A DNA stretch of 64,000 nt from an uncultured Anaeromyxobacter sp. (GCA_903904005.1 CAIVAR010000168.1:38457-102456), one strand, 5' to 3'. Numbered from the stretch's first letter, positions 7,894 to 18,052 are shown. Notes: generated from the letters alone by a model not told the origin. Numbers and translations: made by a program.

Positions 7894-9703
7894 CCGGGGC
7901 GGCGAGCCCGTCGGGCATCCGGTCCATCAGGGACCGGAACCGCGACGACTCCCGGAGGGATGCGAGGTCGGGATCGCGCTCCATCCACTCCCGGTTCCGG
8001 AACCCGGCGGCGACCACGGCCTCGAGGCAGTCGAGGGCCTCCTCGTGGGCCCCCTCGACGGCGTAGAGGCAGGCGACGTTGTAGCGGACGCCGGCGTCGA
8101 GCGGGTCGATGGCGAGCGCCTGACGCGCCCAGTGGAGCCCCTCCTCCCGCCGGCCGGCCCGGGCCAGGCAGACGGCCCGCATGGTCGCGGCGCGGGGATC
8201 GTCCGGGTTCATCTCCATGTGTCGCTCGACCACCTCGAGCGCGGTCCGGTAGTCCTCCCCGGCGTTGCCGGAGGCCTCGCTCGCCTGGGCGGCGAAGAAG
8301 GCGGACTGGTAGTCCTCCCGGACGCGGTTCGCCTCCCGGCAGAGGCGCGCGGCCTCCTCGTGTCGTCCCTGCTGGAGGCAGGCTCGGGCGTAGTAGTAGC
8401 GGGCCTCGGGGCGGGACGGGTCGGCCTGGATGGCGAACAGGAACTCCCGCTCCGCCTCCTCCATGCGCCGGGAGAGGAAGAGGGTGAGCCCGCGCGCCGC
8501 GTGGGCCTCGGCGAGCCCGGGGTCGAGGTCGAGGGCCCGGGCGCTCGCCGCGTCGGCCACCTGGAGCTGCGCGCCGTCGGGGGAGGGATAGAGCATGTGG
8601 AGCTGCGCGGCCCCCTCGGCCAGCCCGGCGTGGGCGGGCGCGTACCGGGGGTCGATCTCGGTCGCGCGCCGGAACATCTCGCAGGCAAACTGGAGGTTGG
8701 CCTTGCGCGGGACCTTCAGGAACTGGCGGGCGCGCAGGCAGCAGTCGTAGGCACGGGCGTCGGCCGACGGCAGGCGCCGCACGCGGGTCGGCGCCGCGGC
8801 CACGGCCGCCGGCGCCCGCGCGATCTCCTCGAGCGCGCCCTCGAGCCCGGGGAGGATCTCGCCGGCATCCCGCGGCCTCCGGACCGGGTCCTTCTCCAGC
8901 ATCCGCGAAAGGAGCGGGCCAATGGACGGGGCTCCGGCCACCTCGATCGAGGGCGCCGGCTCCGGACCCAGCACGGCACGCCCCCCGTCGTCGGGGAAGG
9001 GAAGCTCCCCCGCGAGCATCCGGTGGAGGAGCACGCCCAGGGCGAACACGTCGGTCCGCTCGTCCTCGGGGGCTCCTCGCCATTGTTCGGGCGCCATGTA
9101 GGCCGGCGTGCCGCCGCTGGCCCGGCGCTGCCCGAAGGCGTGGGCGAGCCCGAAGTCGACGACCTTCACGGCGCCGCCCTCGCAGAGGAAGACGTTGGCC
9201 GGCTTGAGGTCGCGGTGCACGACCCCCTGGGCGTGGGCGTGGGCGACGGCCCGGCAGGCCGCTCCGGCGATCCGCAGCGCCTCCGCGGGCGGGAGCGCCC
9301 CGTAGTCGAGTCGGTCTCCGAGCGTCCATCCGCGCAGGAGCTCGAGGACGAGGTACGGCCCCCGGTTGCTGCGCCCCACGTCGAGGAGGGACACGATCCC
9401 GGGGTGGGAGAGTCGCGCCGCCACCTCGGCCTCCGAGACGAGGCGGGCCTCGCGCATCCCGGCTTTCCCGCCCGGGCGCACCGCCTTGAAGGCGACGTGG
9501 CGCCCGGTCCGCCGGTCGACGGCTTCCCAGACCACGCCGAGCCCACCCCGGCCGATCTCCCGGACGAGTTCGAGCTCGCCGACCACCTTCCCGGGCGCGA
9601 GCCAGGACTCCCATCCGTCGCCGACGTCCTCCGCCGGCGCGTCGGCGAGCTCCTCGAGGAGGCGGGTCACCGCTCCCGGGGGTGGGTGTCCGGAGTCCGT
9701 CAC
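7877..9703 (-). CDS. Ser/Thr protein kinase with C-terminal TPR repeats
   Basis: This is a Hanks-type kinase of 608 residues. The kinase domain (about 42-300) has the glycine loop GRGGLG (51-56), Lys73 in AFKAV, catalytic HRDLKPAN (Asp165) and DFG at 183-185, followed by GTPAYMAPEQ. The C-terminal half (about 330-590) is a run of TPR-like helices such as EAARLCREANRVREDYQSAF and EEALDCLEAVVAAG. There is no membrane segment, so it is a soluble enzyme. All catalytic residues are present. Targets are unknown. Such TPR-kinases are abundant in myxobacteria. Confidence 0.92.
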   Translation of the reverse strand: MTDSGHPPPGAVTRLLEELADAPAEDVGDGWESWLAPGKVVGELELVREIGRGGLGVVWEAVDRRTGRHVAFKAVRPGGKAGMREARLVSEAEVAARLSHPGIVSLLDVGRSNRGPYLVLELLRGWTLGDRLDYGALPPAEALRIAGAACRAVAHAHAQGVVHRDLKPANVFLCEGGAVKVVDFGLAHAFGQRRASGGTPAYMAPEQWRGAPEDERTDVFALGVLLHRMLAGELPFPDDGGRAVLGPEPAPSIEVAGAPSIGPLLSRMLEKDPVRRPRDAGEILPGLEGALEEIARAPAAVAAAPTRVRRLPSADARAYDCCLRARQFLKVPRKANLQFACEMFRRATEIDPRYAPAHAGLAEGAAQLHMLYPSPDGAQLQVADAASARALDLDPGLAEAHAARGLTLFLSRRMEEAEREFLFAIQADPSRPEARYYYARACLQQGRHEEAARLCREANRVREDYQSAFFAAQASEASGNAGEDYRTALEVVERHMEMNPDDPRAATMRAVCLARAGRREEGLHWARQALAIDPLDAGVRYNVACLYAVEGAHEEALDCLEAVVAAGFRNREWMERDPDLASLRESSRFRSLMDRMPDGLAAPVTSGT

Positions 9704-9768
9704 GTCCCGAGGATAACAGGAGCGGGGGGCTGGACCCGGCGGGCGATCTCGGCTTTGTGTAGTCCACG

Positions 9769-11142
9769 ATGGCGACTCCCGCGAACAGGGGACTCCGTTC
9801 CCGCGATGTTCCCGAGGCGGTCCGGGGTGTGCTCCGGCGGCTCGGGGAGGCGGGCCACCGCTCCTGGCTCGTCGGGGGCGTGGTGCGCGACCTGCTGCTC
9901 GACCGGACCCGCCACGACCCGGGCGAGTTCGACCTGGCGACCCCCGCGACCCCCGGTGAGGTGCAGGCCCTCTTCCGGAAGGTCATCCCCACCGGGATCG
10001 AACATGGAACCGTCACGGTCGTCGAGGGCGGGGCGCGCGTCGAGGTCACCACCTTCCGCGGGGAGGGTGCCTACGTCGACGGCCGCCGCCCCAGCCAGGT
10101 CACCTTCCACGGCGACCTCGAGGCCGACCTCGCCCGCCGGGACTTCACCGTGAACGCGATGGCGTGGGACCCGCTCGCCGACGAGCTGCGCGACCCGTTC
10201 GGCGGCCGTGCCGACCTCTCGCGCCGGATCATCCGGGCGGTGGGGGACGCGCGGGCCCGCTTCGCCGAGGACGGGCTGCGTCCGCTCCGCGGGGCGCGCT
10301 TCGTCTCCCAGCTCGGGTTCCGGCTCGCCCCCGCCACGCGCGACGCCATCCCGGAGGCGTTGCCCGTGGTGGCGCTCGTCTCGCGGGAACGGGTGGCGGA
10401 GGAGCTCTCGCGCCTGCTCGTCGGTGCGCACGCTGCCGCGGGGCTGGAGACGCTCCGGACCACGGGGCTGCTCGGCGTCGTCCTCCCGCGCCTCGCCGCC
10501 CTCCCGGCGCCGCGCGTCCGCCACGCGCTCGCCGTGGCGTCCGAGCCCTTCCTGGCCTGCCGGGCGTCCGGTCCGGCCGGAGACCGGGAACGGTGCCGCC
10601 TGCTCCGGATGTCGGCGCTCCTCCACGTGCTCCCCCCCGAGGAGGCCCTGCAGTCGGTCGTGGAGCTCCGCTTGCCGAACCGGCTGGCGACCGGCGTCGT
10701 CGCCCTGTCGGGCGGCCGCTGCGGGCTCGACCAGGGCGGTCCCCCGGGCGGGAAGGGGAGCGCCGTCGACACCCGGCGGTGGCTCTCCGCCGTCGGGCGG
10801 GAGCAGGCGCCGCTCTTCCTCGAGCTCTGGAAGGCGGACGCACGCCACCAGGGCGCGAGGACGGTGGTCCGGACCGGCGAGGTGCGCCGCTTCCGGGCCC
10901 GCGTCGCCGCCGAGCTCCGGGCCGGGGTGCCCCTCTCCGTCGCCGACCTGCCGCTGGGGGGGAAGGACGTGCTGTCGCTGCTGCCCGGGGTGAGCGGCCG
11001 CCAGGTCGGGGAGGCGCTGCGCCTCCTCCTCGAGGAGGTCCTCGTGGACCCCGACCGGAACACCAGGGCCCTCCTCTCCGAGCGGCTCCGGGGCTGGTGG
11101 GCGGCCCGACCGGCCGATCCGGAGCACGCCGGACCGGCCTGA
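9769..11142 (+). CDS. PcnB/Cca-type tRNA nucleotidyltransferase or poly(A) polymerase
   Basis: This 457-residue class II nucleotidyltransferase adds CCA to tRNAs or poly(A) to RNA. Visible motifs are WLVGGVVRDLLL, VEVTTFR, RRDFTVNAMAWDP (123-135), FGGRADL and EDGLRPLRGARF. The usual catalytic D-x-D-(L/V)-A-T appears here as E53-F54-D55-LAT, after a spacer (RTRHDPG) longer than normal, so one expected Asp is Glu. The C-terminal part is helical and not clearly an HD domain. I cannot separate Cca from PcnB from sequence alone. It starts 65 bp from the divergent kinase gene. Confidence 0.85.
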   Translation: MATPANRGLRSRDVPEAVRGVLRRLGEAGHRSWLVGGVVRDLLLDRTRHDPGEFDLATPATPGEVQALFRKVIPTGIEHGTVTVVEGGARVEVTTFRGEGAYVDGRRPSQVTFHGDLEADLARRDFTVNAMAWDPLADELRDPFGGRADLSRRIIRAVGDARARFAEDGLRPLRGARFVSQLGFRLAPATRDAIPEALPVVALVSRERVAEELSRLLVGAHAAAGLETLRTTGLLGVVLPRLAALPAPRVRHALAVASEPFLACRASGPAGDRERCRLLRMSALLHVLPPEEALQSVVELRLPNRLATGVVALSGGRCGLDQGGPPGGKGSAVDTRRWLSAVGREQAPLFLELWKADARHQGARTVVRTGEVRRFRARVAAELRAGVPLSVADLPLGGKDVLSLLPGVSGRQVGEALRLLLEEVLVDPDRNTRALLSERLRGWWAARPADPEHAGPA

Positions 11143-11214
11143 CCCGGCGCGTCGTTTTCCGGAGCCCCCGTGGTGCGGCGGGACTATCATCCCAGCGCCG
11201 AGTCCAGGATCCCA

Positions 11215-12429
11215 ATGCCCCAGCGCATCCTCTGCATCGAGAGCGATAACTCCTTCCGCGCCCGGCTCCGAAAGCTGCTCGAGGCCGAGGGTTTCGCGGT
11301 CGACGAGGCCTCGTCGGGGCTGGCCGGGATCCAGCGCGCCCTCACGCTTCCCCCCGACCTGGTGATAGCCGACGTCCACCTCCCCGACATCGACGGGGTG
11401 GAGATCGCGAGCCGCCTGAAGCAGGAGCGGTCGCTGGCCGCTGTCCCGTTCCTGGCGCTCGGCGCGGCCGAGGCGGAGCACGACGTGGCGCTCGCCGCCG
11501 GCGCCGATGCCTTCCTCGCCCGCCCCGTCGAGGACCGGACGCTGATGCAGGGCGTCCGGGCGGCGCTCTCCGGCCAGCGGGAGCAGCTTCCCGAGGCGGG
11601 GGAGCGGGCCGGTCTCCGCGCGTTCTCCTCGGCGATGGTGAACCACCTCGAGCACGCGCTCGAGGACGCACGGACCTGGGAGGATCGCTGCCTCGAGCGG
11701 GACCGGCTCGGGCGGATCTTCATCGGCAACCTGGCCCACGAGCTCCGCACCGCGCTGACCCCCATGTCGGGCTACCTCAAGATCCTCGCGTCGGACAAGC
11801 TGGGGCCGCTGTCGGCGCAGCAGCACCGGATCCTGGAGTCGATCCAGGGCGCCACCGGGAGGCTCACCCGGGTGGTCGAGAACCTCTCCGACTTCGCGAC
11901 GATGCAGGCCTCCGACGCCGCCCTCTTCCCGGCGGGCGTCGATCCGGACGTGCTCGCCGAAGAGGTGGTCGCCGACCTCCGTCCCGTGATCCGCGAGGCC
12001 CGGCTCCACGTCGCCGTCCAGAAGTCCGGCGGCGGGCCGATCACCGCCGACCCCAAGAAGCTCCGCCAGGCTCTCGCCAACGTCGTCGGGAACGCCGTGA
12101 AGTTCTCCCCCCACGGCGGCGAGGTGCTCGTCGAGGTGCAGCGCGACGCCCGGGCGGTTCGCTTCGCCGTCTCCGACCAGGGGCCGGGCATCGTCCCCCA
12201 GGACCAGAAGCACGTCTTCGAGCCCTTCTTCCACGCCGCCGGCAAGGACGACCGCGCCAAGCACCCGGGAAGCGGACTGGGGTTGCCGGTGGCGCGGCGC
12301 ATCGTGGAGGCCCACGGTGGGACGATCCTGCTCGAGAGCCCGCCCCGGGCCCAGTCCGAGGGCGTGCGGCGCCAGTTCACGGGCTCCAAGTTCGTCCTCG
12401 AGATCCCCCTCCAGCCCCCAGCGGGATAG
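11215..12429 (+). CDS. Response-regulator receiver fused to a histidine kinase
   Basis: The protein is 404 residues and soluble. The N-terminal receiver (about 1-120) has Asp53 as phospho-acceptor in [12 protein letters not shown]. The dimerisation/phosphotransfer domain carries [17 protein letters not shown] with the phospho-His at about 175. A HATPase domain follows, with [22 protein letters not shown] and a [18 protein letters not shown] box. The order REC-HisKA-HATPase means it probably receives phosphate from, or is tuned by, another kinase. I chose ATG 11215 because the receiver begins there ([11 protein letters not shown]); a GTG at 11170 adds 15 unlikely residues. The nearby mnmA start lies 4 bp downstream. 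Confidence 0.88.
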   Translation: MPQRILCIESDNSFRARLRKLLEAEGFAVDEASSGLAGIQRALTLPPDLVIADVHLPDIDGVEIASRLKQERSLAAVPFLALGAAEAEHDVALAAGADAFLARPVEDRTLMQGVRAALSGQREQLPEAGERAGLRAFSSAMVNHLEHALEDARTWEDRCLERDRLGRIFIGNLAHELRTALTPMSGYLKILASDKLGPLSAQQHRILESIQGATGRLTRVVENLSDFATMQASDAALFPAGVDPDVLAEEVVADLRPVIREARLHVAVQKSGGGPITADPKKLRQALANVVGNAVKFSPHGGEVLVEVQRDARAVRFAVSDQGPGIVPQDQKHVFEPFFHAAGKDDRAKHPGSGLGLPVARRIVEAHGGTILLESPPRAQSEGVRRQFTGSKFVLEIPLQPPAG

Positions 12430-12433
12430 GCGG

Positions 12434-13492
12434 ATGCGGGTCCTCGTGGCGATGTCGGGCGGCGTCGACTCTTCGGCCGCCGCGGCGCTCCTGGTCGAGC
12501 AGGGGCACGAGGTGGTGGGCGTCTCGATGCGGGTCCACGACTTCTCCGATCGGGCGCGGGGGCGCTCGTGCTGCGCGCCGGACGACCTCGAGGATGCGCG
12601 CGCGGTGGCCCGCCGGCTGGGGATCCCGTTCTACGTGGCCAACGTCGAGGATGCCTTCGGCCGGCGCGTGATCGACCGGTTCGTCGACGACTACCTCTCC
12701 GGCCTCACCCCCAACCCCTGCATCGCCTGCAACGCCGAGGTGAAGTTCGACTGGCTCCTGCGCCGGGCGCGGGGCATGGGCGCCCGGCTCGCCACCGGCC
12801 ACTACGCGCGCGTCGAGCGCCGCGCCGGCCGGATGGCGCTCCTCGCCGGAGCCGATCGGGCCAAGGACCAGAGCTACTTCCTCCACGGCCTCGGACAGGC
12901 CGAGCTCGGGGACGTCCTCTTCCCGGTGGGGAGCCTCGAAAAGGGGGAGGTGCGCGCCATCGCCGTCCGCGCTGGCCTCTCCACCGCCGCGAAGGCCGAG
13001 TCGCAGGAGATCTGCTTCGTCACCGACGGTGACGCGGGGCGCTTCGTCGAGCTCCGGCGCCCCGGGTCGGCGCGCCCCGGGGAGGTGGTCGACGGGACGG
13101 GGAGGGTGCTCGGCCGGCATGGTGGCGTCCACCGGTTCACCGTGGGGCAACGGCGCGGGCTGGGGATCGCGGCGGGGGCACCCGCCTACGTGGTCCGGCT
13201 CGAGCCCGGATCCGCCCGCGTGGTGGTGGGCTCGTCGGAGGAGGCCTCGGCCGACCGGTTCCGGGTCGAGGAGATGCGCTGGGTGGCCGGCACGCCGCCG
13301 CCCGCGTCCGGCCCCTTCCTCGTCCGCGTTCGCCACCGGCACGAGGGGGAGGAAGGGGAGGTCCTCCCGGCTCCGGGCGGTGCGGCCGAGGTCCGGCTGC
13401 GCGCGCCGGTCCGCGGGATCGCGCCGGGGCAGTCGGCCGTGTTCTACGACGGGGACGAGGTGGTGGGCGGTGGACGGATCGCGCGCGGATAG
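12434..13492 (+). CDS. mnmA: tRNA-specific 2-thiouridylase MnmA
   Basis: MnmA thiolates U34 of Lys, Glu and Gln tRNAs in the cytoplasm, taking sulfur from a persulfide relay. The 352-residue protein has the PP-loop SGGVDSS (8-14), the cysteine-bearing [12 protein letters not shown] (C96, C99, the latter aligning with the E. coli nucleophile C102) and the second catalytic Cys194 in ESQEICFV. The C-terminal barrel ends at [16 protein letters not shown], the family hallmark. ATG is 4 bp after the histidine-kinase stop. The mtaB gene overlaps its end by 23 bp, so the two tRNA-modification genes are coupled. Confidence 0.96.
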   Translation: MRVLVAMSGGVDSSAAAALLVEQGHEVVGVSMRVHDFSDRARGRSCCAPDDLEDARAVARRLGIPFYVANVEDAFGRRVIDRFVDDYLSGLTPNPCIACNAEVKFDWLLRRARGMGARLATGHYARVERRAGRMALLAGADRAKDQSYFLHGLGQAELGDVLFPVGSLEKGEVRAIAVRAGLSTAAKAESQEICFVTDGDAGRFVELRRPGSARPGEVVDGTGRVLGRHGGVHRFTVGQRRGLGIAAGAPAYVVRLEPGSARVVVGSSEEASADRFRVEEMRWVAGTPPPASGPFLVRVRHRHEGEEGEVLPAPGGAAEVRLRAPVRGIAPGQSAVFYDGDEVVGGGRIARG

Positions 13493-14786
13493 CGTCGCGC
13501 TCGTCGCGCTCGGGTGCAGGGTGGGGCGTGCCGATGCCGGATCGGTCGCGGCCGACCTTCCTCCCGGGTTCCGCGAGGCCGCGCCCGGCGAATCGCCGGC
13601 CTGGGTCGTCGTCTCGACCTGCTCGGTGACCGCCGACGCGGCGGCGAGTTCCCGGCAGGCGGTCCGGCGCGCCGCCCGCGAGCATCCCGGGGCGCGCATC
13701 GTGGTGGCCGGCTGCCACGCCCGGGCGGAGGAGGGGGATCTCGCCGCCATCCCCGGCGTTGCCGCGGTGGTCGGTCCGCGGGACCACGCGGCGCTCCCCC
13801 TGCTCCTCGAGCGGCTCCGTGCCGGGGAGGCGCCGGAGGAGGCGCTCGTGGCGGCGCGTGCCGAATCGCCGGATTGGGTCGCCTCGCCGCGCCCGGGGAC
13901 CGGCCCGGCGCGGCCGGTCCTCAAGATCCAGGACGGGTGCGACGGGGCGTGCGCCTACTGCTCCGTCCCCATCTTCCGCGGCGTCGCGCGATCGCTCCCG
14001 CTCGCGGCGTGCCTGGCCCGGATAGCCTCCCACGGCGCCCACCGGGACGAGGTGGTGCTCTCGGGGGTCCACCTCGGGGGCTGGGGGCGCGACCTCGCCC
14101 CGCGCCGGTCGCTCGCCGAACTGGTCCGCGCCGTGGCCGCCGCCCGGACGGTCCACCGGCTCCGGCTGTCGTCGATCGAGCCGCTCGAGCTCCCGCTCGA
14201 CCTCGTCGCCGGGGAGGGGGGCGCCCTCCTCTGCGAGCACTTTCACCTCCCGCTGCAGAGCGGGTCGGACCGCCTGCTGGTTGCCATGGGCCGGCCTTAC
14301 CGGGCGGCCGAATACGCGACGATCGTGGAGGCGGCCTGGCGCGTGCGCCCCGGCGCCGCCATCGGCGCCGACGTGATGGCCGGATTTCCGGGCGAGACCG
14401 AGGCCGACCACCGGGCCACGCTCTCGTTCCTCGCGTCGCTGCCCATCGCATACGTGCACGTCTTCCCCTTCTCGCCCCGCCCCGGGACGCGCGCCGAGGC
14501 GATGGGGGGACGCCCGCCACCGGGCGAGGTGGCACGCCGCGTCGCCGAGCTGCGGGCGCTGTCGGCCCGGCGCCGGGCCGCCTTCCAGGAGGGGCTCCGG
14601 GGGCGGGAGCTCGAGGTGGTGGTCGAGCGGGTCCGCGGTCCGGTGGCGAGCGGAACCTCGCGCGAGTACGCGCCGGTGCGGTTCCCCGCCCGCGGCGCCA
14701 CGCGCGGCTCCGTCGTCCGCGTGCGGGCCGGCGACGAGGGCGTCCAGGTCGGAAGCGGGGTTGCCGGCGACGCCGCGCCGTCGTAG
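13470..14786 (+). CDS. mtaB: tRNA methylthiotransferase, MtaB family
   Basis: This radical-SAM enzyme of 438 residues methylthiolates a tRNA A37 derivative (t6A to ms2t6A in the MtaB branch). The N-terminal MTTase domain has the three cluster cysteines C16 (LGCRVG), C51 (STCSV) and C82 (GCHAR). The radical-SAM motif is CDGACAYC (C157, C161, C164). Other family segments are [17 protein letters not shown] and [10 protein letters not shown]. The GTG start lies inside the 3' end of mnmA, which is where the MTTase domain begins. A TRAM-like tail follows residue 375. The MiaB alternative is less likely because of its shorter form and the LGCR rather than GCQMN start. Confidence 0.9.
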   Translation: MDGSRADSVALVALGCRVGRADAGSVAADLPPGFREAAPGESPAWVVVSTCSVTADAAASSRQAVRRAAREHPGARIVVAGCHARAEEGDLAAIPGVAAVVGPRDHAALPLLLERLRAGEAPEEALVAARAESPDWVASPRPGTGPARPVLKIQDGCDGACAYCSVPIFRGVARSLPLAACLARIASHGAHRDEVVLSGVHLGGWGRDLAPRRSLAELVRAVAAARTVHRLRLSSIEPLELPLDLVAGEGGALLCEHFHLPLQSGSDRLLVAMGRPYRAAEYATIVEAAWRVRPGAAIGADVMAGFPGETEADHRATLSFLASLPIAYVHVFPFSPRPGTRAEAMGGRPPPGEVARRVAELRALSARRRAAFQEGLRGRELEVVVERVRGPVASGTSREYAPVRFPARGATRGSVVRVRAGDEGVQVGSGVAGDAAPS

Positions 14787-14795
14787 GAAGCTGCC

Positions 14796-16370
14796 ATGCG
14801 ACTTCCCGACGGGCGAGAGGTCCCGGACCTGCACGTCGATCCGGAGGTGGTGGCGCGCTGCCGAGCGCTCGCCTCCCGGGTGACCGGCGAGGTGATGGGC
14901 TTCGTGGAGCGCCACACCACGGTCTCCATCGAGCGCACCGTGCTGCGGCAGCTGGGCTTCCACGACGCCGGCCCCCGCGGGATCCCGCTCGTCAACCTCA
15001 TGGTGGACGCGCTCCACGAGCGGGGTCTCCTCGGGAAGGGGGCCGCCTGGTGGTTCGGCTGGGCGCTGCGCCGGGGTGCGCGCGACCCCATGCAGGTGGT
15101 GGAGCGGATCACCGGGCTCCCCCGCTCGCCGGAACCCCTTCCTCCCGCCGAGGAGGGGGCGCTGCGGGCGGAGGTCGCCGCCGAGGCCCGCGCCGCCGCC
15201 GCCGAGCTCCGCCGGCGCGTCGAATCGCGAGACGCGCTGCGGGAAGAGCTCGGGATGGGCCCCCGGCCGCACAAGTACCTGATCGTCGCCACCGGCAACA
15301 TCCACGACGACGTGGAGCAGGCGCGCGCGGCGGCCCAGGCCGGCGCCGACATCATCGCCGTCATCCGCTCCACGGCCCAGTCGCTCCTCGACTACGTGCC
15401 CCACGGCGCCACCACCGAGGGCTACGGCGGGACCTACGCCACCCAGGAGAACTTCCGCATCATGCGGGAGGCGCTCGACGCCGAGTCCCGGCGGCTCAAG
15501 CGCTACGTGATGCTCACCAACTACGCGTCCGGGCTCTGCATGGGGGAGATCGCCTACGCGGCGGCGTGGGAGCGGCTCGACATGCTGCTCAACGACGCCA
15601 TGTACGGCATCCTCTTCCGCGACATCAACATGCGGCGGACGCTGTGCGACCAGTACTTCTCGCGCCGCATCACCGCCTACGCGGGGGTGATCATCAACAC
15701 CGGCGAGGACAACTACATCACCACCGCCGACGCCGACGAGGCCGCCCACACCGTCATCGCCAGCCAGTTCGTCAACGAGTCCTTCGCCCACCGGGCCGGC
15801 CTCCCCGACCGGCTCATCGGGCTCGGCCACAGCTTCGAGATCGACCCGCACCGGGAGGACACGCTGGCGCGCGAGATGGCCCAGGCGCTCCTCGTGCGCA
15901 CCCTCTTTCCGGAGGCCCCCATCAAGTACATGCCCCCCACCAAGCACAAGGAGGGGGACATCTTCTTCAGCCACGCCTACGACGTGCAGGCCGACGTGGT
16001 GGCGCGGGTCACCGGCCAGTCGATCCAGTTGCTCGGCATGATGACCGAAGCGATGCACAATCCCTTCCTCATGGATCGCTACGTGGCCCTGAAGAGCGCC
16101 GACTACGTCTACCGGGCCTGGAAGTCCATGGGCAGCGAGATCCAGTTCCGGCCCGGCGGGATGGTGGAGCGGCGTGCTGCCGGCACGCTCGAGAAGGCGC
16201 TCCGCCTGCTCGAGGAGGTGGCCGAGGAGGGGCTCCTCGCCGCCATCGGCAAGGCCCGCTTCGGGGACGTGTCGCGGCGGGAGGACGGGGGCAAGGGGCT
16301 CGCCGGGGTGATCGCGCGGGACCCGGACTACTTCAACCCGTTCCTCGACATCCTGGAGGGGCGCCCTTGA
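14796..16370 (+). CDS. kamD: Lysine 5,6-aminomutase alpha subunit
   Basis: KamD is the TIM-barrel subunit of the B12- and PLP-dependent enzyme that moves the terminal amino group of D-lysine or L-beta-lysine from C6 to C5, a step of lysine fermentation. The 524-residue length and segments such as KYLIVATGNIHDDVEQARAA, GATTEGYGGTYATQENFRI and MYGILFRDINMRRT fit the family well. The ATG follows mtaB by 9 bp. Its stop overlaps the TTG of a small lipoprotein gene as TTGA, and the beta subunit comes only after that gene. No cobalamin riboswitch can fit upstream because the gap is too short. Confidence 0.95.
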   Translation: MRLPDGREVPDLHVDPEVVARCRALASRVTGEVMGFVERHTTVSIERTVLRQLGFHDAGPRGIPLVNLMVDALHERGLLGKGAAWWFGWALRRGARDPMQVVERITGLPRSPEPLPPAEEGALRAEVAAEARAAAAELRRRVESRDALREELGMGPRPHKYLIVATGNIHDDVEQARAAAQAGADIIAVIRSTAQSLLDYVPHGATTEGYGGTYATQENFRIMREALDAESRRLKRYVMLTNYASGLCMGEIAYAAAWERLDMLLNDAMYGILFRDINMRRTLCDQYFSRRITAYAGVIINTGEDNYITTADADEAAHTVIASQFVNESFAHRAGLPDRLIGLGHSFEIDPHREDTLAREMAQALLVRTLFPEAPIKYMPPTKHKEGDIFFSHAYDVQADVVARVTGQSIQLLGMMTEAMHNPFLMDRYVALKSADYVYRAWKSMGSEIQFRPGGMVERRAAGTLEKALRLLEEVAEEGLLAAIGKARFGDVSRREDGGKGLAGVIARDPDYFNPFLDILEGRP

Positions 16371-16870
16371 GGCGCGGGAACGCCCTCGCCCTGGCGGCCC
16401 TGCTCGCGGCCTCCTGCGCCCGCGTGGCCCCGGTGTCGCGCCCCACCAGCGACGGTTCGGGACGGGTCTACGCGGTGGCGGCCCTGACCTTCGAGGCGCC
16501 AGCCACCTGGCGCGCCGATGGCGATCCACGCAGCGTGAAACTGACCTCCCCGGCCGGCGACGCCCGGGTGGAGGTCAAGGTCACCGCGGTCCCCGGGTCC
16601 GCGGCCAGCTGCCTGGCCGGGGCGGAGGAGGCGCTCGAGCGCGGGGCCTCGTCCCTCACCGGCGTGCGGCGGCACCCCTCCACCTTCGCTGGAAGGAAGG
16701 CCATCGCCCAGGAGGCCGACCAGGGTGGATGGCACGGCTGGGCCTGGGCCACCTGCGACCGTGGCGAGCAGTACCGGGTCTTCCTGGCCGGGAGGGCGCC
16801 GGTCTCCCGGGACACCATCGAGGTCCAGCGCCGGCTGGTGGCCACCGCCCGGATGGGAGGAACCCCGTGA
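16367..16870 (+). CDS. Small lipoprotein inserted between kamD and kamE
   Basis: This 167-residue protein opens with MRRGNALALAALLAASCARV, a lipoprotein-type signal with cysteine in AASC. The mature part has LTFEAPATWRADGD and later SRDTIEVQRRLVATARM. This pattern of a beta strand, 'aP..W' and a C-terminal helix is loosely like PsbP/DcrB-fold proteins. Two further cysteines (in ASCLAG and ATCDRG) could pair. The TTG start overlaps the kamD stop and has GGAGGGG upstream, and its stop overlaps the kamE GTG. Coupling to both aminomutase subunits suggests a shared physiological role, such as envelope sensing or binding, but the function is unknown. Confidence 0.75.
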   Translation: MRRGNALALAALLAASCARVAPVSRPTSDGSGRVYAVAALTFEAPATWRADGDPRSVKLTSPAGDARVEVKVTAVPGSAASCLAGAEEALERGASSLTGVRRHPSTFAGRKAIAQEADQGGWHGWAWATCDRGEQYRVFLAGRAPVSRDTIEVQRRLVATARMGGTP

Positions 16871-17652
16871 GCGTTCCCGGGAAGGGCGGGGCGCCCGAGC
16901 TCGTGCGCCCCTACGGCGACCGGCGCGACGACGGCGTGGTGCAGCTCTCGTTCGTGCTGCCGGTGGTCGCTGGCGACCGGGCGCGGGAGGCGGCCACGCA
17001 GGTGGCCCGGAAGATGGGGCTCTCCGGGATCCACGTCGCGGCGATGGAGCAGGCGGCCGAGGGCTACACCTTCTTCGTCGTCTACGGCCGCACCGACGCC
17101 GCCGTCGATCTCGCGGCCATCGACGTGCCCGAGGTGAAGGTGAAGAAGCGCGGCTTCGACGACCTGAACGCGCTCGTTTCCCGGGAGCTGGGGCGGCGCA
17201 TCGTCGTGCTGGGAGCCTGCACGGGCTCCGACGCCCACGCGGTGGGGATCGACGCCATCATGAACATGAAGGGGTTCGCCGGGGACTACGGCCTGGAACG
17301 CTACCCCGCCTTCGACGCCCGCAACCTCGGGTCGCAGGTGGAGAACGCGGCACTGGCGCGGGCCTGCCGGGACGCCGGGGCCGACGCGGTGCTGGTCTCG
17401 CAGGTGGTCACCCAGCGGGACGTGCACAAGGAGAACGCCCGCGCCTTCCTCGACGAGCTCGGGAAGCTGGGGCTCCGGGACCGGATCGTGACCGTCCTGG
17501 GTGGCCCCCGGATCGACCACCGCCTCGCGCTCGAGCTCGGCTACGACGCCGGCTTCGGCCCGGGGACGAAGCCTTCCGACGTGGCGAACTACATCGCGGG
17601 GCGCGTGCTCGAAAGGGCGGGCAAGGTCCCCACGGAGGTGCACGATGGCTGA
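16867..17652 (+). CDS. kamE: Lysine 5,6-aminomutase beta subunit
   Basis: KamE is the Rossmann-type cobalamin-binding subunit. The 261-residue protein has the DxHxxG cobalamin motif at 122-127 (DAHAVG) with His124 as lower ligand. Lys135 in MNMKGFAGD sits where the PLP-binding lysine of the A. sticklandii enzyme is found, 11 residues after that histidine. The N-terminal 100 residues are the dimerisation domain ([10 protein letters not shown]). The GTG start overlaps the lipoprotein stop, and its stop overlaps the kal ATG by 8 bp. All key residues are present, so the enzyme should be active. Confidence 0.95.
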   Translation: MSVPGKGGAPELVRPYGDRRDDGVVQLSFVLPVVAGDRAREAATQVARKMGLSGIHVAAMEQAAEGYTFFVVYGRTDAAVDLAAIDVPEVKVKKRGFDDLNALVSRELGRRIVVLGACTGSDAHAVGIDAIMNMKGFAGDYGLERYPAFDARNLGSQVENAALARACRDAGADAVLVSQVVTQRDVHKENARAFLDELGKLGLRDRIVTVLGGPRIDHRLALELGYDAGFGPGTKPSDVANYIAGRVLERAGKVPTEVHDG

Positions 17653-18040
17653 CGGCGTCCTCATCCGCATGCGCATGTCGCAGGCCGACGCCCACTACGG
17701 CGGGAACCTGGTGGACGGGGCGCGCATGCTCCAGCTCTTCGGCGATGTGGCCACGGAACTGCTCATCCGCCACGACGGGGACGAGGGGCTCTTCCGAGCC
17801 TACGACTCGGTGGAGTTCCTCGCGCCGGTGCACGCCGGCGACTACGTCGAGGTCACCGGGGAGATCACCCGGGTGGGCGGGACGTCGCGAGCCATGCGGT
17901 TCGAGGCCCGGAAGGTGGTGGTCCCGCGCCCCGACCTCTCGGACAGCGCCGCCGACCTCCTCGTGGAGCCGGTGGTGGTGTGTCGGGCCACCGGCACCTG
18001 CGTCGTGCCGAGTGACAAGCAGCGACGCGTGCGGGGATAG
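17645..18040 (+). CDS. kal: 3-aminobutyryl-CoA ammonia-lyase
   Basis: Kal removes ammonia from L-3-aminobutyryl-CoA to give crotonyl-CoA, a late step of lysine fermentation. The 131-residue protein is a hot-dog fold enzyme with [20 protein letters not shown] (GG and the following helix), [20 protein letters not shown] and a C-terminal VVCRATG strand. Length and the 'YGGNLVDGA' start fit the family. It overlaps kamE by 8 bp and precedes kce by 12 bp, so position strongly supports the assignment. Confidence 0.9.
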   Translation: MADGVLIRMRMSQADAHYGGNLVDGARMLQLFGDVATELLIRHDGDEGLFRAYDSVEFLAPVHAGDYVEVTGEITRVGGTSRAMRFEARKVVVPRPDLSDSAADLLVEPVVVCRATGTCVVPSDKQRRVRG

Positions 18041-18052
18041 ACCGGAGGCACC

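Noticed and set aside
9700..12315. An 871-codon minus-strand frame antisense to the nucleotidyltransferase and histidine kinase
   Set aside because: No domain can be seen, and both plus-strand genes have intact motifs throughout.
14787..14795. A cobalamin riboswitch controlling kamDE
   Set aside because: Only 9 bp separate mtaB from kamD, too little for a riboswitch.
13137..16529. A 1130-codon open frame on the minus strand antisense to mtaB and kamD
   Set aside because: It arises from the strong third-position GC bias. The plus strand carries complete, motif-rich enzymes across the same interval, and the minus-strand product has no recognisable domain.
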